DNA of 57,449 nucleotides. Source: Ignavibacteria bacterium (GTDB taxonomy: Bacteria; Bacteroidota; Ignavibacteria; Kapaibacteriales; UBA4661). Below the pieces are notes generated by a model. It was given only the letters and a program-made list of their open reading frames with translations, was not told the origin of the DNA and made no database searches. The position numbers were made by a program, and so were the translations under genes. Below, in pieces: positions 28,376-36,398 of the stretch (positions are counted from its first letter, which is position 1; each line of letters begins with the position of its first letter). Location of the stretch: the NCBI GenBank assembly GCA_947459425.1, contig CANHDJ010000020.1, forward strand, positions 1-57,449, in the 5' to 3' direction.

Positions 28376-28954
28376 ATGAGACACCCTCACACCCAAATTC
28401 TGTGGTTGATGCTGGCAATAATGCTTGCGACAAGCAACCTCGCGGCACAAAATGAGCGCCTTGATAGCAGCAGCATTAAAGATAGTAGTATTCAAACGAC
28501 CTCGGCGACAACGAGGACAAATTGGTATTGGGCAAGTATAGGTATTGCGGTTGGACTGAATGATGCTTTGCTTATTAGAACATCAATATCGGCTGCCTTT
28601 GGCCACAATCTTATCGTTCTTCGGTATGCAAACGGTGGCACAGGTGGATCTGGGGGATTATTCCTTCAAACAGAGATAGGCGCAATGTATGGGTGGATAG
28701 GAAGGGGAGACCTCACCTTCGCCTCTGCTGCTGCTGGGTTAGCATATACAAAGGGAGGGACTTATTATCGTAGAGGTGCAAGTGGAACTTATGGATCTGA
28801 CTATGTTGGCGATGGGATAGGATTTATCGCCGAAGCAAATGCTGGACTAAAATTTTATGCAGTTGGTCTTGGCGTTGGTGGATTGATACATCTTAGTCAG
28901 GCAGGGGCGTATTTATGTGCGACACTCAACCTCCATCTAGGCTGGATGCCCTAA
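28376..28954 (+). CDS. Exported glycine-rich protein of unknown function, possibly outer-membrane associated
   Basis: A 192-residue protein with a signal peptide (about residues 1-22, LWLMLAIMLATSNLAAQ). A short Ser/Asp/Thr stretch follows, then alternating hydrophobic/glycine segments (SIGIAVGLNDALLI, GLFLQTEIGAMYGWIG, FIAEANAGLKFYAVGLGVGGLIHL). The alternation is like small beta-barrels or glycine-zipper membrane proteins of Bacteroidota, but I cannot name a family. The ATG at 28376 gives a clean signal peptide. It follows the sigma-54 regulator by about 60 bp on the same strand and could be its target or only a neighbour. Confidence 0.7.
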   Translation: MRHPHTQILWLMLAIMLATSNLAAQNERLDSSSIKDSSIQTTSATTRTNWYWASIGIAVGLNDALLIRTSISAAFGHNLIVLRYANGGTGGSGGLFLQTEIGAMYGWIGRGDLTFASAAAGLAYTKGGTYYRRGASGTYGSDYVGDGIGFIAEANAGLKFYAVGLGVGGLIHLSQAGAYLCATLNLHLGWMP

Positions 28955-29056
28955 ATCCACCATCTAGGCACACTCGAAAAACACCTAACAAAACTCCCCT
29001 AAAAAAGCCAGCATTTATGCGACTTCTGAGATTTGCCCATTAGCTTTATTCCTCCT

Positions 29057-29677
29057 CTACATCGTCCGAACAAGAAAAAACAGCGCCACAACAAGCGCCC
29101 CGGCGAGAATAACAATGGCGGGTTCAATTACCTGTTTCCAAAAATTGGGAGCGGCTTCCGGCAGATTTGCCGCAGCAAACGCATATTGTTTGCTTTCCAG
29201 TTGCGGGATGTTTTGGCGAGAAACCGTGTCGCGGTGCTGTTCCGTCACCTGTTCCAGTGTCTGCACTGTACCTTCGCGTGTTTCCACATTGGCAACAAGG
29301 GTGCAGGAAATCTCGCGGGCAAGGGCATCAAAATTACCAGCACAAGCAAAATAGCGCGTTGAAAGGTCGGCAATCCGAACGGTGAGCTTTGTGCGGAAAG
29401 TATTACTGTCAAGAGCGCGAAAACGCTTGGCTTTCGGGATATGGGCAAAAAGCGCATTCTCTAGCATCCATGCTCCTTCGTGGGCAGCAATGCTGATGTG
29501 GAGCGTGTCTTGAGGGAAAAGTGGAGTGCGGAGTTGTTTGGCAATTCTGCGCGATGATGTCTGGATAAGCGAATCGCAAAGATCAAGATTACGCATAGTG
29601 CTGGTCTGTAACGCCCAAGCAGGCGTGGCAGCCAAAACAAGACAAGCAATAATGCGAATCACGGAAAAGTACATCAT
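29057..29677 (-). CDS. Exported protein with C-terminal membrane anchor, unknown function
   Basis: A 206-residue protein with a signal peptide (about residues 1-22, IIACLVLAATPAWALQ). A soluble domain of about 150 residues follows, then a C-terminal membrane helix (PAIVILAGALVVALFFLVRTM) ending with a positive residue. I recognise no motif; one Cys pair is visible (CAGNFDALAREISC). The layout, exported and tail-anchored, suggests a periplasmic face at the inner membrane. It lies 16 bp downstream of the next gene on the minus strand (29694-30194), so the two form an operon. Two adjacent ATGs at 29677 and 29674 are equivalent starts. Confidence 0.7.
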   Translation of the reverse strand: MMYFSVIRIIACLVLAATPAWALQTSTMRNLDLCDSLIQTSSRRIAKQLRTPLFPQDTLHISIAAHEGAWMLENALFAHIPKAKRFRALDSNTFRTKLTVRIADLSTRYFACAGNFDALAREISCTLVANVETREGTVQTLEQVTEQHRDTVSRQNIPQLESKQYAFAAANLPEAAPNFWKQVIEPAIVILAGALVVALFFLVRTM

Positions 29678-29693
29678 AAAGCCTCCAAGCACG

Positions 29694-30194
29694 TTACCGT
29701 GCGGCAATGCGGCGTTTAAGAGCAATGAGCGTTTGCACTAATTCCTGCTCATGCTGATAGAGAGAAGGGCGGATACGCAGAAGGCGGCGACGGCTGCGAA
29801 GGCGAATTTTCACCAATTTATACACGCCGCGCACTTTGAGTATTTTTTGCTTACCAATGGAGATAACATCTATATCCGTCTGTTGAAAGGTACGCGAGCG
29901 GAAACGATTGGTAAAGCGAATATACGCATCGCCGACGACGATAGAACGGCGCATAAACCAATTCCCCAGCGACCACAAACACGAACCCAGCACTAATACG
30001 CCCAGGACAACCACAATCGGGTCGCGCAAGGTCAGCGTAATAGAGCCGTCCCACACCGTTCCTCGAATAAGAGCATAGCAAATAAGCGCCAAAGCGTACA
30101 CGGCAATCGCTTGCCAATAGAAATCCATGCGGAGAGGAAATTCCTGCTCCGGCATTGTCGGAGGCGCTTCGGAACGTGTTTCGGGGGCGTTCAT
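29694..30194 (-). CDS. Two-helix membrane protein with PH-like soluble domain, unknown function
   Basis: A 166-residue protein. It has a polar N-terminus and two membrane helices (about residues 25-43 and 58-78). The Arg/Ile-rich soluble domain (SIVVGDAYIRFTNRFRSRTF, then TDIDVISIGKQKILKV) resembles the bacterial PH-like domains found behind membrane helices. That resemblance is weak and based on pattern only. The ATG overlaps a possible long start of the divergent reductase gene, which argues for a shorter start of that gene. It is first of a two-gene minus-strand operon with the exported protein at 29057-29677. Confidence 0.7.
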   Translation of the reverse strand: MNAPETRSEAPPTMPEQEFPLRMDFYWQAIAVYALALICYALIRGTVWDGSITLTLRDPIVVVLGVLVLGSCLWSLGNWFMRRSIVVGDAYIRFTNRFRSRTFQQTDIDVISIGKQKILKVRGVYKLVKIRLRSRRRLLRIRPSLYQHEQELVQTLIALKRRIAAR

Positions 30195-30288
30195 GGTATA
30201 TCCAGATTCGTTAAAAGTGACTTACGCAACAAATTACGGATTTTTTCTGATGATGGCAATGGCTCATACACCGAAAACCAATGAAAAT

Positions 30289-31227
30289 ATGACAACAGCA
30301 CCCTCCAACGCATTTTCACGCATTCTCATCACGGGCGGAATGGGCTTTTTTGGCTGGAATGCGGCACTACATCTACGCGAACGAGGAATTACAACGATAA
30401 GTACGTCCTCCGCACCGCAGCGCTATCCCGCATCGGCGCAGCAACAGCCCGCGCAGATGAACGTCCTCGACAAAGCCTCTATTGAAGCCTGTTTTGCGGA
30501 TTATCTGCCCGATGCTGTTATTCATGCAGCCGCATTTTCAGCGCCGCTTGCTTGCGAAAAAGACCCCGATACCGCGTATTCCATCAATGTTGTCGGAACG
30601 CAGAACGTCATAGATGTAGCGGCGATGCACCAAATCCCGATGGTGCATATTTCTACTGATCTTGTTTTTAATGGCGAGAAAAATGTTTTGGAAGACGGCT
30701 TCTACACAGAGTCCGACGCGCTCAATGCAACAATCGTTTACGGCAAAACAAAGATAGAAGCCGAGCGCTTTCTTCAGGAACAATCGTTTGGAAAGTGGAT
30801 TATTCTTCGTTCTGCGCTCATGTTTGGGCGCGGCGTGGCATGGGCAAACGGATTCCCACAATTTGCCGTTGATGCGCTGAAAAGCGGGCAACAGCCAACG
30901 CTCTTTACCGATCAATTCCGCACCCCGACGTATATCCCCGATATTGTTGATGCCATTCTCCTGCTGTTGGAAACAGAAAACTACGGCAATATCTATCACT
31001 GTGGCGGCTTGGAGCGCATAGACCGTGTGAGTTTCGTCAAGCGCTATGCTGCGGTGTCGGGACTGGACACCAGTGGAATTATTACCTGCACGATGGACGA
31101 TATTCCCGCCTACACAACCCGTGTGCGTGATGTTTCCCTCAGTACCGCAAAACTTCAGGCAGCATTAGCTCCCAAATGGCAAGCATTGCCCTTGGAAGCA
31201 GCATTTGGGCAAATGTTGCGCGGGTGA
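30289..31227 (+). CDS. NAD(P)-dependent sugar reductase/epimerase of the RmlD (extended SDR) type
   Basis: A protein of about 312 residues with an extended short-chain dehydrogenase fold. It has the N-terminal dinucleotide-binding motif GGMGFFGWN, the HAAAFSAP segment, the catalytic YGKTKIEAE (Tyr-x3-Lys) and STDLVF ahead of it. The pattern matches dTDP-4-dehydrorhamnose reductase (RmlD) relatives, which finish nucleotide-sugar precursors for cell-surface glycans. No rmlABC genes are nearby, so the exact substrate is uncertain. Start choice is uncertain: ATGs at 30253, 30259 and 30289 are all in frame, and I took the one nearest the motif. Confidence 0.85.
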   Translation: MTTAPSNAFSRILITGGMGFFGWNAALHLRERGITTISTSSAPQRYPASAQQQPAQMNVLDKASIEACFADYLPDAVIHAAAFSAPLACEKDPDTAYSINVVGTQNVIDVAAMHQIPMVHISTDLVFNGEKNVLEDGFYTESDALNATIVYGKTKIEAERFLQEQSFGKWIILRSALMFGRGVAWANGFPQFAVDALKSGQQPTLFTDQFRTPTYIPDIVDAILLLLETENYGNIYHCGGLERIDRVSFVKRYAAVSGLDTSGIITCTMDDIPAYTTRVRDVSLSTAKLQAALAPKWQALPLEAAFGQMLRG

Positions 31228-31399
31228 GTCTTGAGGTGAAATCTCCTCGTTGAAGATTTGGATTCTATCAACGGTTCGAGTATATTCCATCGGACAATAC
31301 TCGGATCGGAGGGGCAAGAAGTGGTACGCATTCCCTCCATACAAATTTTATCGGCGCTTCAATTTAGCACAACACTTCAACAAAATTCCTCATTCCATC

Positions 31400-33664
31400 A
31401 TGGGCAAAGGCGAACAAACACTCTTCGAGAAGCTGGAAACAGAACTCGAAAAAGAAACCGAAGAAGAACTTTCCACTAGTGGAGAGGGCTGGCGGTATAT
31501 GCGGCGTGTGCGCATCGGTATTATCGCCGCAACGACATTTTTTGTGACAATATTTTTTCCGCTCAACCGCAGTTTGTATCAGCAATTAAGCGTTGGTGCG
31601 GAATGGCAGCAAGAATCGCTCGTTGCGGAGGCAAATTTTCCGATTTACAAACCCAAAATCCAGTATGAAAGCGAGGTACGGCTTGCCAGAGAACAGGCTA
31701 CGCCGATATTTGTACCGGGGAATGACGGCGAATCGGCATTATCTACCTTGCGTTTGATTGGGGAAGCCTTGGCGCGTGGTGAAGCCTCCGACCCCGCACA
31801 AATTCAGCGTGTTACGGGCTTTTCAGCAGAAAACCTAGCGCGGCTTTTTGCCTTGCCAGAGACGCGGCGAGTTCAAAAAATGCAGCATATTCTTCAGCGC
31901 TGCTCGGCGTTGCAAGCAATGGCGTACAAGCAAGGTTTTATCGATATTCTACGGTCTTCGGTGAAAACGTCGGATATTATCTTGCGGCGCTCACCAACGG
32001 TTGAGGAGGTCGTTCCGGCAAGCCAGCTCTTTGACTCCGCCCTCTACCGAAGCGCCTTTGAGCAGATGGCTCGGCAGGATTTTGATGAATTGGAGCGTTC
32101 TCTTGCTTCCGATCTTATGCCCAAACTATCATACCCGAATATTGCTTTTTCCCCAGCCTTTACGCAAGAGGCACAAAATCTTGCCGCTGAATCTGTCCCC
32201 AAAACTCTTGGAATGGTCAGGCGCGGCGAGACAATTATTGCCAAAGGCGAGACGATTTCACTCATGGCACTCAACAAACTCCGCTCTTCGGAGTTTACTC
32301 GTTTTCTCTATTATAGCGAATATCAATCGCTCGGCTCGTTTGCCGCCAATCTTCTCCATGCGGCGCTTATTTACTCGCTGCTCTTGGTGTATTTGTACAT
32401 CATTCGCAAACGGCTTTTTTACGATAATGCCCAACTGGGCGGCTTGAGTGCAGCGTTTGTGGTGGTTGCTTTTCTCGCGTGGCTTGTGAGCGTGATTCCT
32501 TCGCCCTTGCCGCTCCAGTATTTTGTGATGATTCCGGCGTTTTCGATGTTGATAGCGATTGTCTATGATTCCCGCACAACATCCATCACCACGATAGCAT
32601 TGGCGCTACTTGCGGCGGCAATTCGCGGTCGGGATTATGAAATTGCACTGGCAATGGTTGTCGCCGGAACGTTTGCCGGCTACACCGTGCGCGACCTTCG
32701 CAGCCGGACGCAACTTTTTAAATCCATTAGCTTTATCATGCTTGGCTACACGGTTGCCGCCGCGATGTTTGCTATCAAATACAGCACTCCCATTGGGGCG
32801 CTGGGCTTGCAACTCGGATTTGCCGCCTTGAGTGCGGTCTTGAGTCCGCTTGCAACCTTCGGAGCGCTCTACTTGCTGGAACGAATGTTCAAAATCACGT
32901 CAGATCTGCTCTTGGTGGAATACGACAACGTGAATCATCCGCTACTAACAGAACTGAACGAAAAAGCCCCCGGAACCTATCAGCACACGCTCATGGTGGC
33001 ACGCTTGGCGGAAAGCGCTGCCTTGGCGATTGATGCAAACCCAATACTGGTCAAGGTCGGGGCGCTTTTTCACGATATTGGCAAAGTGCGCAAAGCAGAA
33101 TATTTTGTGGAAAATCAAATCAATATTGCCAATAAGCACGACAAAATTGCGCCGCACAAAAGCGCTGCCATTATTCGGCAACACGTCCAAGAAGGGCTTC
33201 AGTTGGCGCAACATTACAAGCTGCCACAGCGAATTATTGATTTTATCCCCATGCACCATGGCACGATGCTGATTCGCTATTTTTACGTCAAAGCACTGGA
33301 CGAAGCAGCAGCAAAATCACTGCCGGGCAAAGAAATCATTGTCAATGCAGATGATTTTCGGTATTTGGGACCGAGACCAAACAGCAAAGAAACGGGTATT
33401 TTAATGCTTGCCGATGCGGTGGAGGCTGTTTCACACGTTATTGACACCAATGACCGCGACGAGTTAGAAGAGGCAATTGACAAAATTTTTGAAGAGCGCT
33501 TTGCGGATAAACAACTGGAAGAATGTGATTTAACAATGCGGGAAATGTCGCTTATCCGGGAATCGTTTGTAAAAAACCTTCTCGGCACGGGACATCAACG
33601 AGTAAAATATAAACCCATTCCCAAAGAAGAACACCGCGACGAAGTCGGCGATGCTGCCGAATAG
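31400..33664 (+). CDS. pgpH: Cyclic di-AMP phosphodiesterase PgpH (7TM-HD family)
   Basis: A 754-residue membrane phosphodiesterase that hydrolyses c-di-AMP to pApA. A short cytoplasmic start and first helix (about residues 38-56) are followed by a large extracytoplasmic 7TM-HD extracellular domain (about residues 60-310). A bundle of seven helices spans about residues 320-510. The C-terminal HD domain has PGTYQHTLMVARLAE, the metal-binding LFHDIGK, HKSAAIIRQHV and HHGTM. The ATG at 31400 was chosen because the longer frame adds 50 residues rich in Arg/Tyr unlike the family. A strong terminator hairpin follows. The c-di-AMP cyclase is not in the window. Confidence 0.93.
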   Translation: MGKGEQTLFEKLETELEKETEEELSTSGEGWRYMRRVRIGIIAATTFFVTIFFPLNRSLYQQLSVGAEWQQESLVAEANFPIYKPKIQYESEVRLAREQATPIFVPGNDGESALSTLRLIGEALARGEASDPAQIQRVTGFSAENLARLFALPETRRVQKMQHILQRCSALQAMAYKQGFIDILRSSVKTSDIILRRSPTVEEVVPASQLFDSALYRSAFEQMARQDFDELERSLASDLMPKLSYPNIAFSPAFTQEAQNLAAESVPKTLGMVRRGETIIAKGETISLMALNKLRSSEFTRFLYYSEYQSLGSFAANLLHAALIYSLLLVYLYIIRKRLFYDNAQLGGLSAAFVVVAFLAWLVSVIPSPLPLQYFVMIPAFSMLIAIVYDSRTTSITTIALALLAAAIRGRDYEIALAMVVAGTFAGYTVRDLRSRTQLFKSISFIMLGYTVAAAMFAIKYSTPIGALGLQLGFAALSAVLSPLATFGALYLLERMFKITSDLLLVEYDNVNHPLLTELNEKAPGTYQHTLMVARLAESAALAIDANPILVKVGALFHDIGKVRKAEYFVENQINIANKHDKIAPHKSAAIIRQHVQEGLQLAQHYKLPQRIIDFIPMHHGTMLIRYFYVKALDEAAAKSLPGKEIIVNADDFRYLGPRPNSKETGILMLADAVEAVSHVIDTNDRDELEEAIDKIFEERFADKQLEECDLTMREMSLIRESFVKNLLGTGHQRVKYKPIPKEEHRDEVGDAAE

Positions 33665-33710
33665 GAATTGCCTATACTGTTGGAAAACAAGCACTCGAAA
33701 TGTGCATGGA

Positions 33711-33750
33711 GAAAATCTGTGGAAAACTGTCGGTTTTTCCACAGATTTTC
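33711..33750 (+). terminator. 16-bp perfect hairpin after pgpH
   Basis: GAAAATCTGTGGAAAA (33711-33726) pairs perfectly with 33735-33750 around an 8-nt loop, followed by CTCATTTTT. It is a probable terminator of pgpH ahead of dnaB. The arms contain TTTTCCACA/TGTGGAAAA, one base off the DnaA box TTATCCACA. Confidence 0.75.
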
Positions 33751-33880
33751 CTCATTTTTGCACAAGCAATGTGTGTAGCTGGTGTAAAAGTCGCCGCAAT
33801 TTTTCCGCATATTGCATTGCCCATTGCCCCAGTTTCCATCCCCACTCACCCATAACTATCCGAACAACGTGAATAATTTC

Positions 33881-35398
33881 ATGGAAGATACGCGCCGCGA
33901 CGGAGAAACGATTTACTCCAAACTCACGGACAATCGTTTACGCACGTCCGCCGGAGCAAATGTCCTCCAGCTTGCTGCTATGGGCGACAAAGTGCCACCC
34001 CATTCCAGCGATGCGGAAGCAGCGGTGCTTGGTGCAGTCATGCTTGACCGCAACGCGCTTTCTAAAGCAACCGAAGTTTTGGAAGCCGATTCATTTTACA
34101 AAGAAACCCATCGCAAAATTTTTGAAGTGATGCTGGCAATGTCCGAACGGAATATCACGATTGACATTGTCTCCTTAGCAGAAGAATTGCGCCGCCGAAG
34201 TATGCTGGATGCCGTTGGCGGGACATTTGCCTTGCTGCAAATTAACGCCGGAACACCAACGGCAGCAAATGTTGACCACTATCTGCGTATCGTACAAGAA
34301 CACGCACTCAAGCGCCAGCTTATCGGCGCAGCATCGGATGTGCTTGCTCGCGCCTACGATCCCGCGACAGATGCTCTGGAAGAAATCGACAAAGCCGAAA
34401 GTGAGATTTTCCGCATCGCAGAAAAGCGCCTCCGCAAGAGTTATAGCGGAATGCGGACGCTTGCCAAAGATGCTTTCGATACGATTTCCGATATGGTCAA
34501 TGGCAAAAAAAGCGACGATAGCGTCAACACTGGCTACACCAAACTTGACGAGATGCTGGGCGGCTTCCGCAAGTCTGATTTTATCATCATCGCGGCACGT
34601 CCTTCGATGGGCAAAACCGCAATCGCCCTTTCTATTGCCCGCAATGTGGCGATGGAAAGCAATGTACCGGTCGCATTTTTTTCGATTGAGATGGTGAAAG
34701 AGCAGATAACCATGCGCTTTTTGAGCGGAGAAGCACATATCGGCACACAAAAATTGCTGACGGGAAAAATCGCCCAGACCGATTTAGTACCGCTTTCCAA
34801 GCACCTTGACCGTCTCTCGAAAGCGCCTATCTATATTGACGACAGCCCTTCGCTTTCGGTGATGGAACTCCGCGCAAAGTGCCGCCGACTCAAGGCAGAA
34901 CAGAATATTGGCTTGGTGATGATTGACTACCTTCAGCTCATGCACGCCCCCCTCAATAAGGGCGATAATCGTGAGCGAGAAATTTCGATTATTTCTCGTT
35001 CTCTCAAGCAAATTGCGAAAGAGTTAAATATTCCCGTTGTGGCGCTGGCACAGTTAAATCGCGGCTTGGAAGGTCGTAGCGACAAACGTCCGATGCTTTC
35101 AGATTTGAGAGAGTCAGGCTCACTGGAACAGGACGCAGACGTAGTAATGTTCGTCCACCGACCCGAATACTACGGTATTACGACATTTGAAGACGGCGCT
35201 CCCACCGAAGGCGCAGCAGAACTTATCGTCGGCAAGCAGCGAAATGGTCCCGTTGGCGCAGTACGCCTTGCGTATGTGAAGGAATTTACGCGCTTTGAAA
35301 ACTTGGCATTTGGTATGGACGCTCCGCCGGATTACAACACCAGCATATCGGATTTTAACGCTTCCAAGTTGATGAATAGCGATGATGCGCCATTCTAA
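33881..35398 (+). CDS. dnaB: Replicative DNA helicase DnaB
   Basis: A 505-residue hexameric 5'-3' helicase at the replication fork. The N-terminal domain (about residues 35-150) has the typical PPHSSDAEAAVLGAVMLD opening and YKETHRKIFEVML. The RecA-like domain has Walker A ARPSMGKTAIAL, the H2 segment FSIEMVKEQ, Walker B LVMIDYLQLM, and the H4 motif with LRESGSLEQDADVVMFVHRPEYY. Length fits the family with a slightly extended N-terminus. The ATG at 33881 was chosen; an upstream in-frame start would add a Pro/His-rich stretch. A hairpin separates it from pgpH, and a J-domain-like gene follows 34 bp downstream. Confidence 0.97.
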   Translation: MEDTRRDGETIYSKLTDNRLRTSAGANVLQLAAMGDKVPPHSSDAEAAVLGAVMLDRNALSKATEVLEADSFYKETHRKIFEVMLAMSERNITIDIVSLAEELRRRSMLDAVGGTFALLQINAGTPTAANVDHYLRIVQEHALKRQLIGAASDVLARAYDPATDALEEIDKAESEIFRIAEKRLRKSYSGMRTLAKDAFDTISDMVNGKKSDDSVNTGYTKLDEMLGGFRKSDFIIIAARPSMGKTAIALSIARNVAMESNVPVAFFSIEMVKEQITMRFLSGEAHIGTQKLLTGKIAQTDLVPLSKHLDRLSKAPIYIDDSPSLSVMELRAKCRRLKAEQNIGLVMIDYLQLMHAPLNKGDNREREISIISRSLKQIAKELNIPVVALAQLNRGLEGRSDKRPMLSDLRESGSLEQDADVVMFVHRPEYYGITTFEDGAPTEGAAELIVGKQRNGPVGAVRLAYVKEFTRFENLAFGMDAPPDYNTSISDFNASKLMNSDDAPF

Positions 35399-35432
35399 AA
35401 AACACTTCCTCTCCCCATTTCTCTAAGCAATC

Positions 35433-36362
35433 GTGGATGCTCTTTTCACACACCCGCATATTACCGAGCTTCGGAATCGCCGTAAGGCTCTTCTGGAGCG
35501 GCTCTCTGGTGTCGTTGGTGAGTTGCAGGAATTGAAGGACAAGGTATTACCGGGGCTTTTGACCGAATACGACCGCCACTTCCGCGCATTGGAAATTGCA
35601 CTCCAACAGCAAACCCTTCAAACGTCGGAAATCATGCGCCGCGAAGAACTTTTTCGGATTAAATTAGGACGCGGGGAAAAACTATCGGAAGCGATGATAA
35701 CGACCGTCAACACGATTGTTGACCGCGAGTTTGAGCGGGTGAAAAAGCGCTTTCGGGAATCGTTTGGCATGAGCAAAGAAGAGCGCGAAGAGAGCGCCAC
35801 CCAACGCTCGGAGCGGCACAATGAAAGCGAGTTTGCCAATCTTTATCGCTCCATCGTTAAAAAACTGCACCCCGACGCAGCCGAAGCACCACCACAACAA
35901 ACTGGCGTGGCATTTGAGCAATTTTGGCACTCAACCCAAGAAGCATACAAACAGCGCAATATGCGGGAACTGCAAGCAATCCACGATGTTGTTTGTATGA
36001 CCGATGAAAGCGAGAAATTCACAACACTGAACTCGACGGAAGAGTATTTAGAAGCCGAAATCATGCGCCTCGAAAGCCGCCTCCGCAATGAAGAGCGCCG
36101 TTTGCGAGAAATCACCCAGAACCCGCCTTACACGGTGCGTGAACTGATGAAAAGCCGAACATGGATAGAATCGGAATCAAACGCCATCAAAGCAAAAATC
36201 GCGGAAAAAGAGCGAGATTTTAAGCGGGCTAAAGAGTTTCTCGTCTCGTTGAATGCTGATAAACCTTCGTCATGGAGCAGCGTCGAAGCGCCCAGCGATG
36301 CTGCAAAACAAGAAGAGTTTGCGAACGGTTTTATGGAAAACACCTACTTCAATAATCGCTAA
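35433..36362 (+). CDS. Coiled-coil protein with J-domain-like HPD segment, unknown function
   Basis: A 309-residue, highly charged, mostly helical protein. Long coiled-coil stretches lie at about residues 15-125 and 195-290. Between them is a short segment like helices II-III of a J domain: FANLYRSIVKKLHPDA carries the HPD tripeptide, followed by FEQFWHSTQEAYKQRNMREL. True J domains use HPD to stimulate DnaK, so a chaperone-linked role is possible, but the glycine-free flanks and missing helix I make this tentative. Translation appears to start at GTG (35433); no ATG lies close by. It follows dnaB by 34 bp on the same strand, probably in one transcript. Confidence 0.75.
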   Translation: MDALFTHPHITELRNRRKALLERLSGVVGELQELKDKVLPGLLTEYDRHFRALEIALQQQTLQTSEIMRREELFRIKLGRGEKLSEAMITTVNTIVDREFERVKKRFRESFGMSKEEREESATQRSERHNESEFANLYRSIVKKLHPDAAEAPPQQTGVAFEQFWHSTQEAYKQRNMRELQAIHDVVCMTDESEKFTTLNSTEEYLEAEIMRLESRLRNEERRLREITQNPPYTVRELMKSRTWIESESNAIKAKIAEKERDFKRAKEFLVSLNADKPSSWSSVEAPSDAAKQEEFANGFMENTYFNNR

Positions 36363-36398
36363 ACGAGAGAGAGTGTGCCTCTTTGTCGCCCGAGGGGA

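Noticed and set aside
33665-33880. Replication origin near dnaB
   Set aside because: Only one hairpin with near-DnaA-box arms is present. There is no cluster of boxes, no AT-rich unwinding region of note, and no dnaA or dnaN gene.
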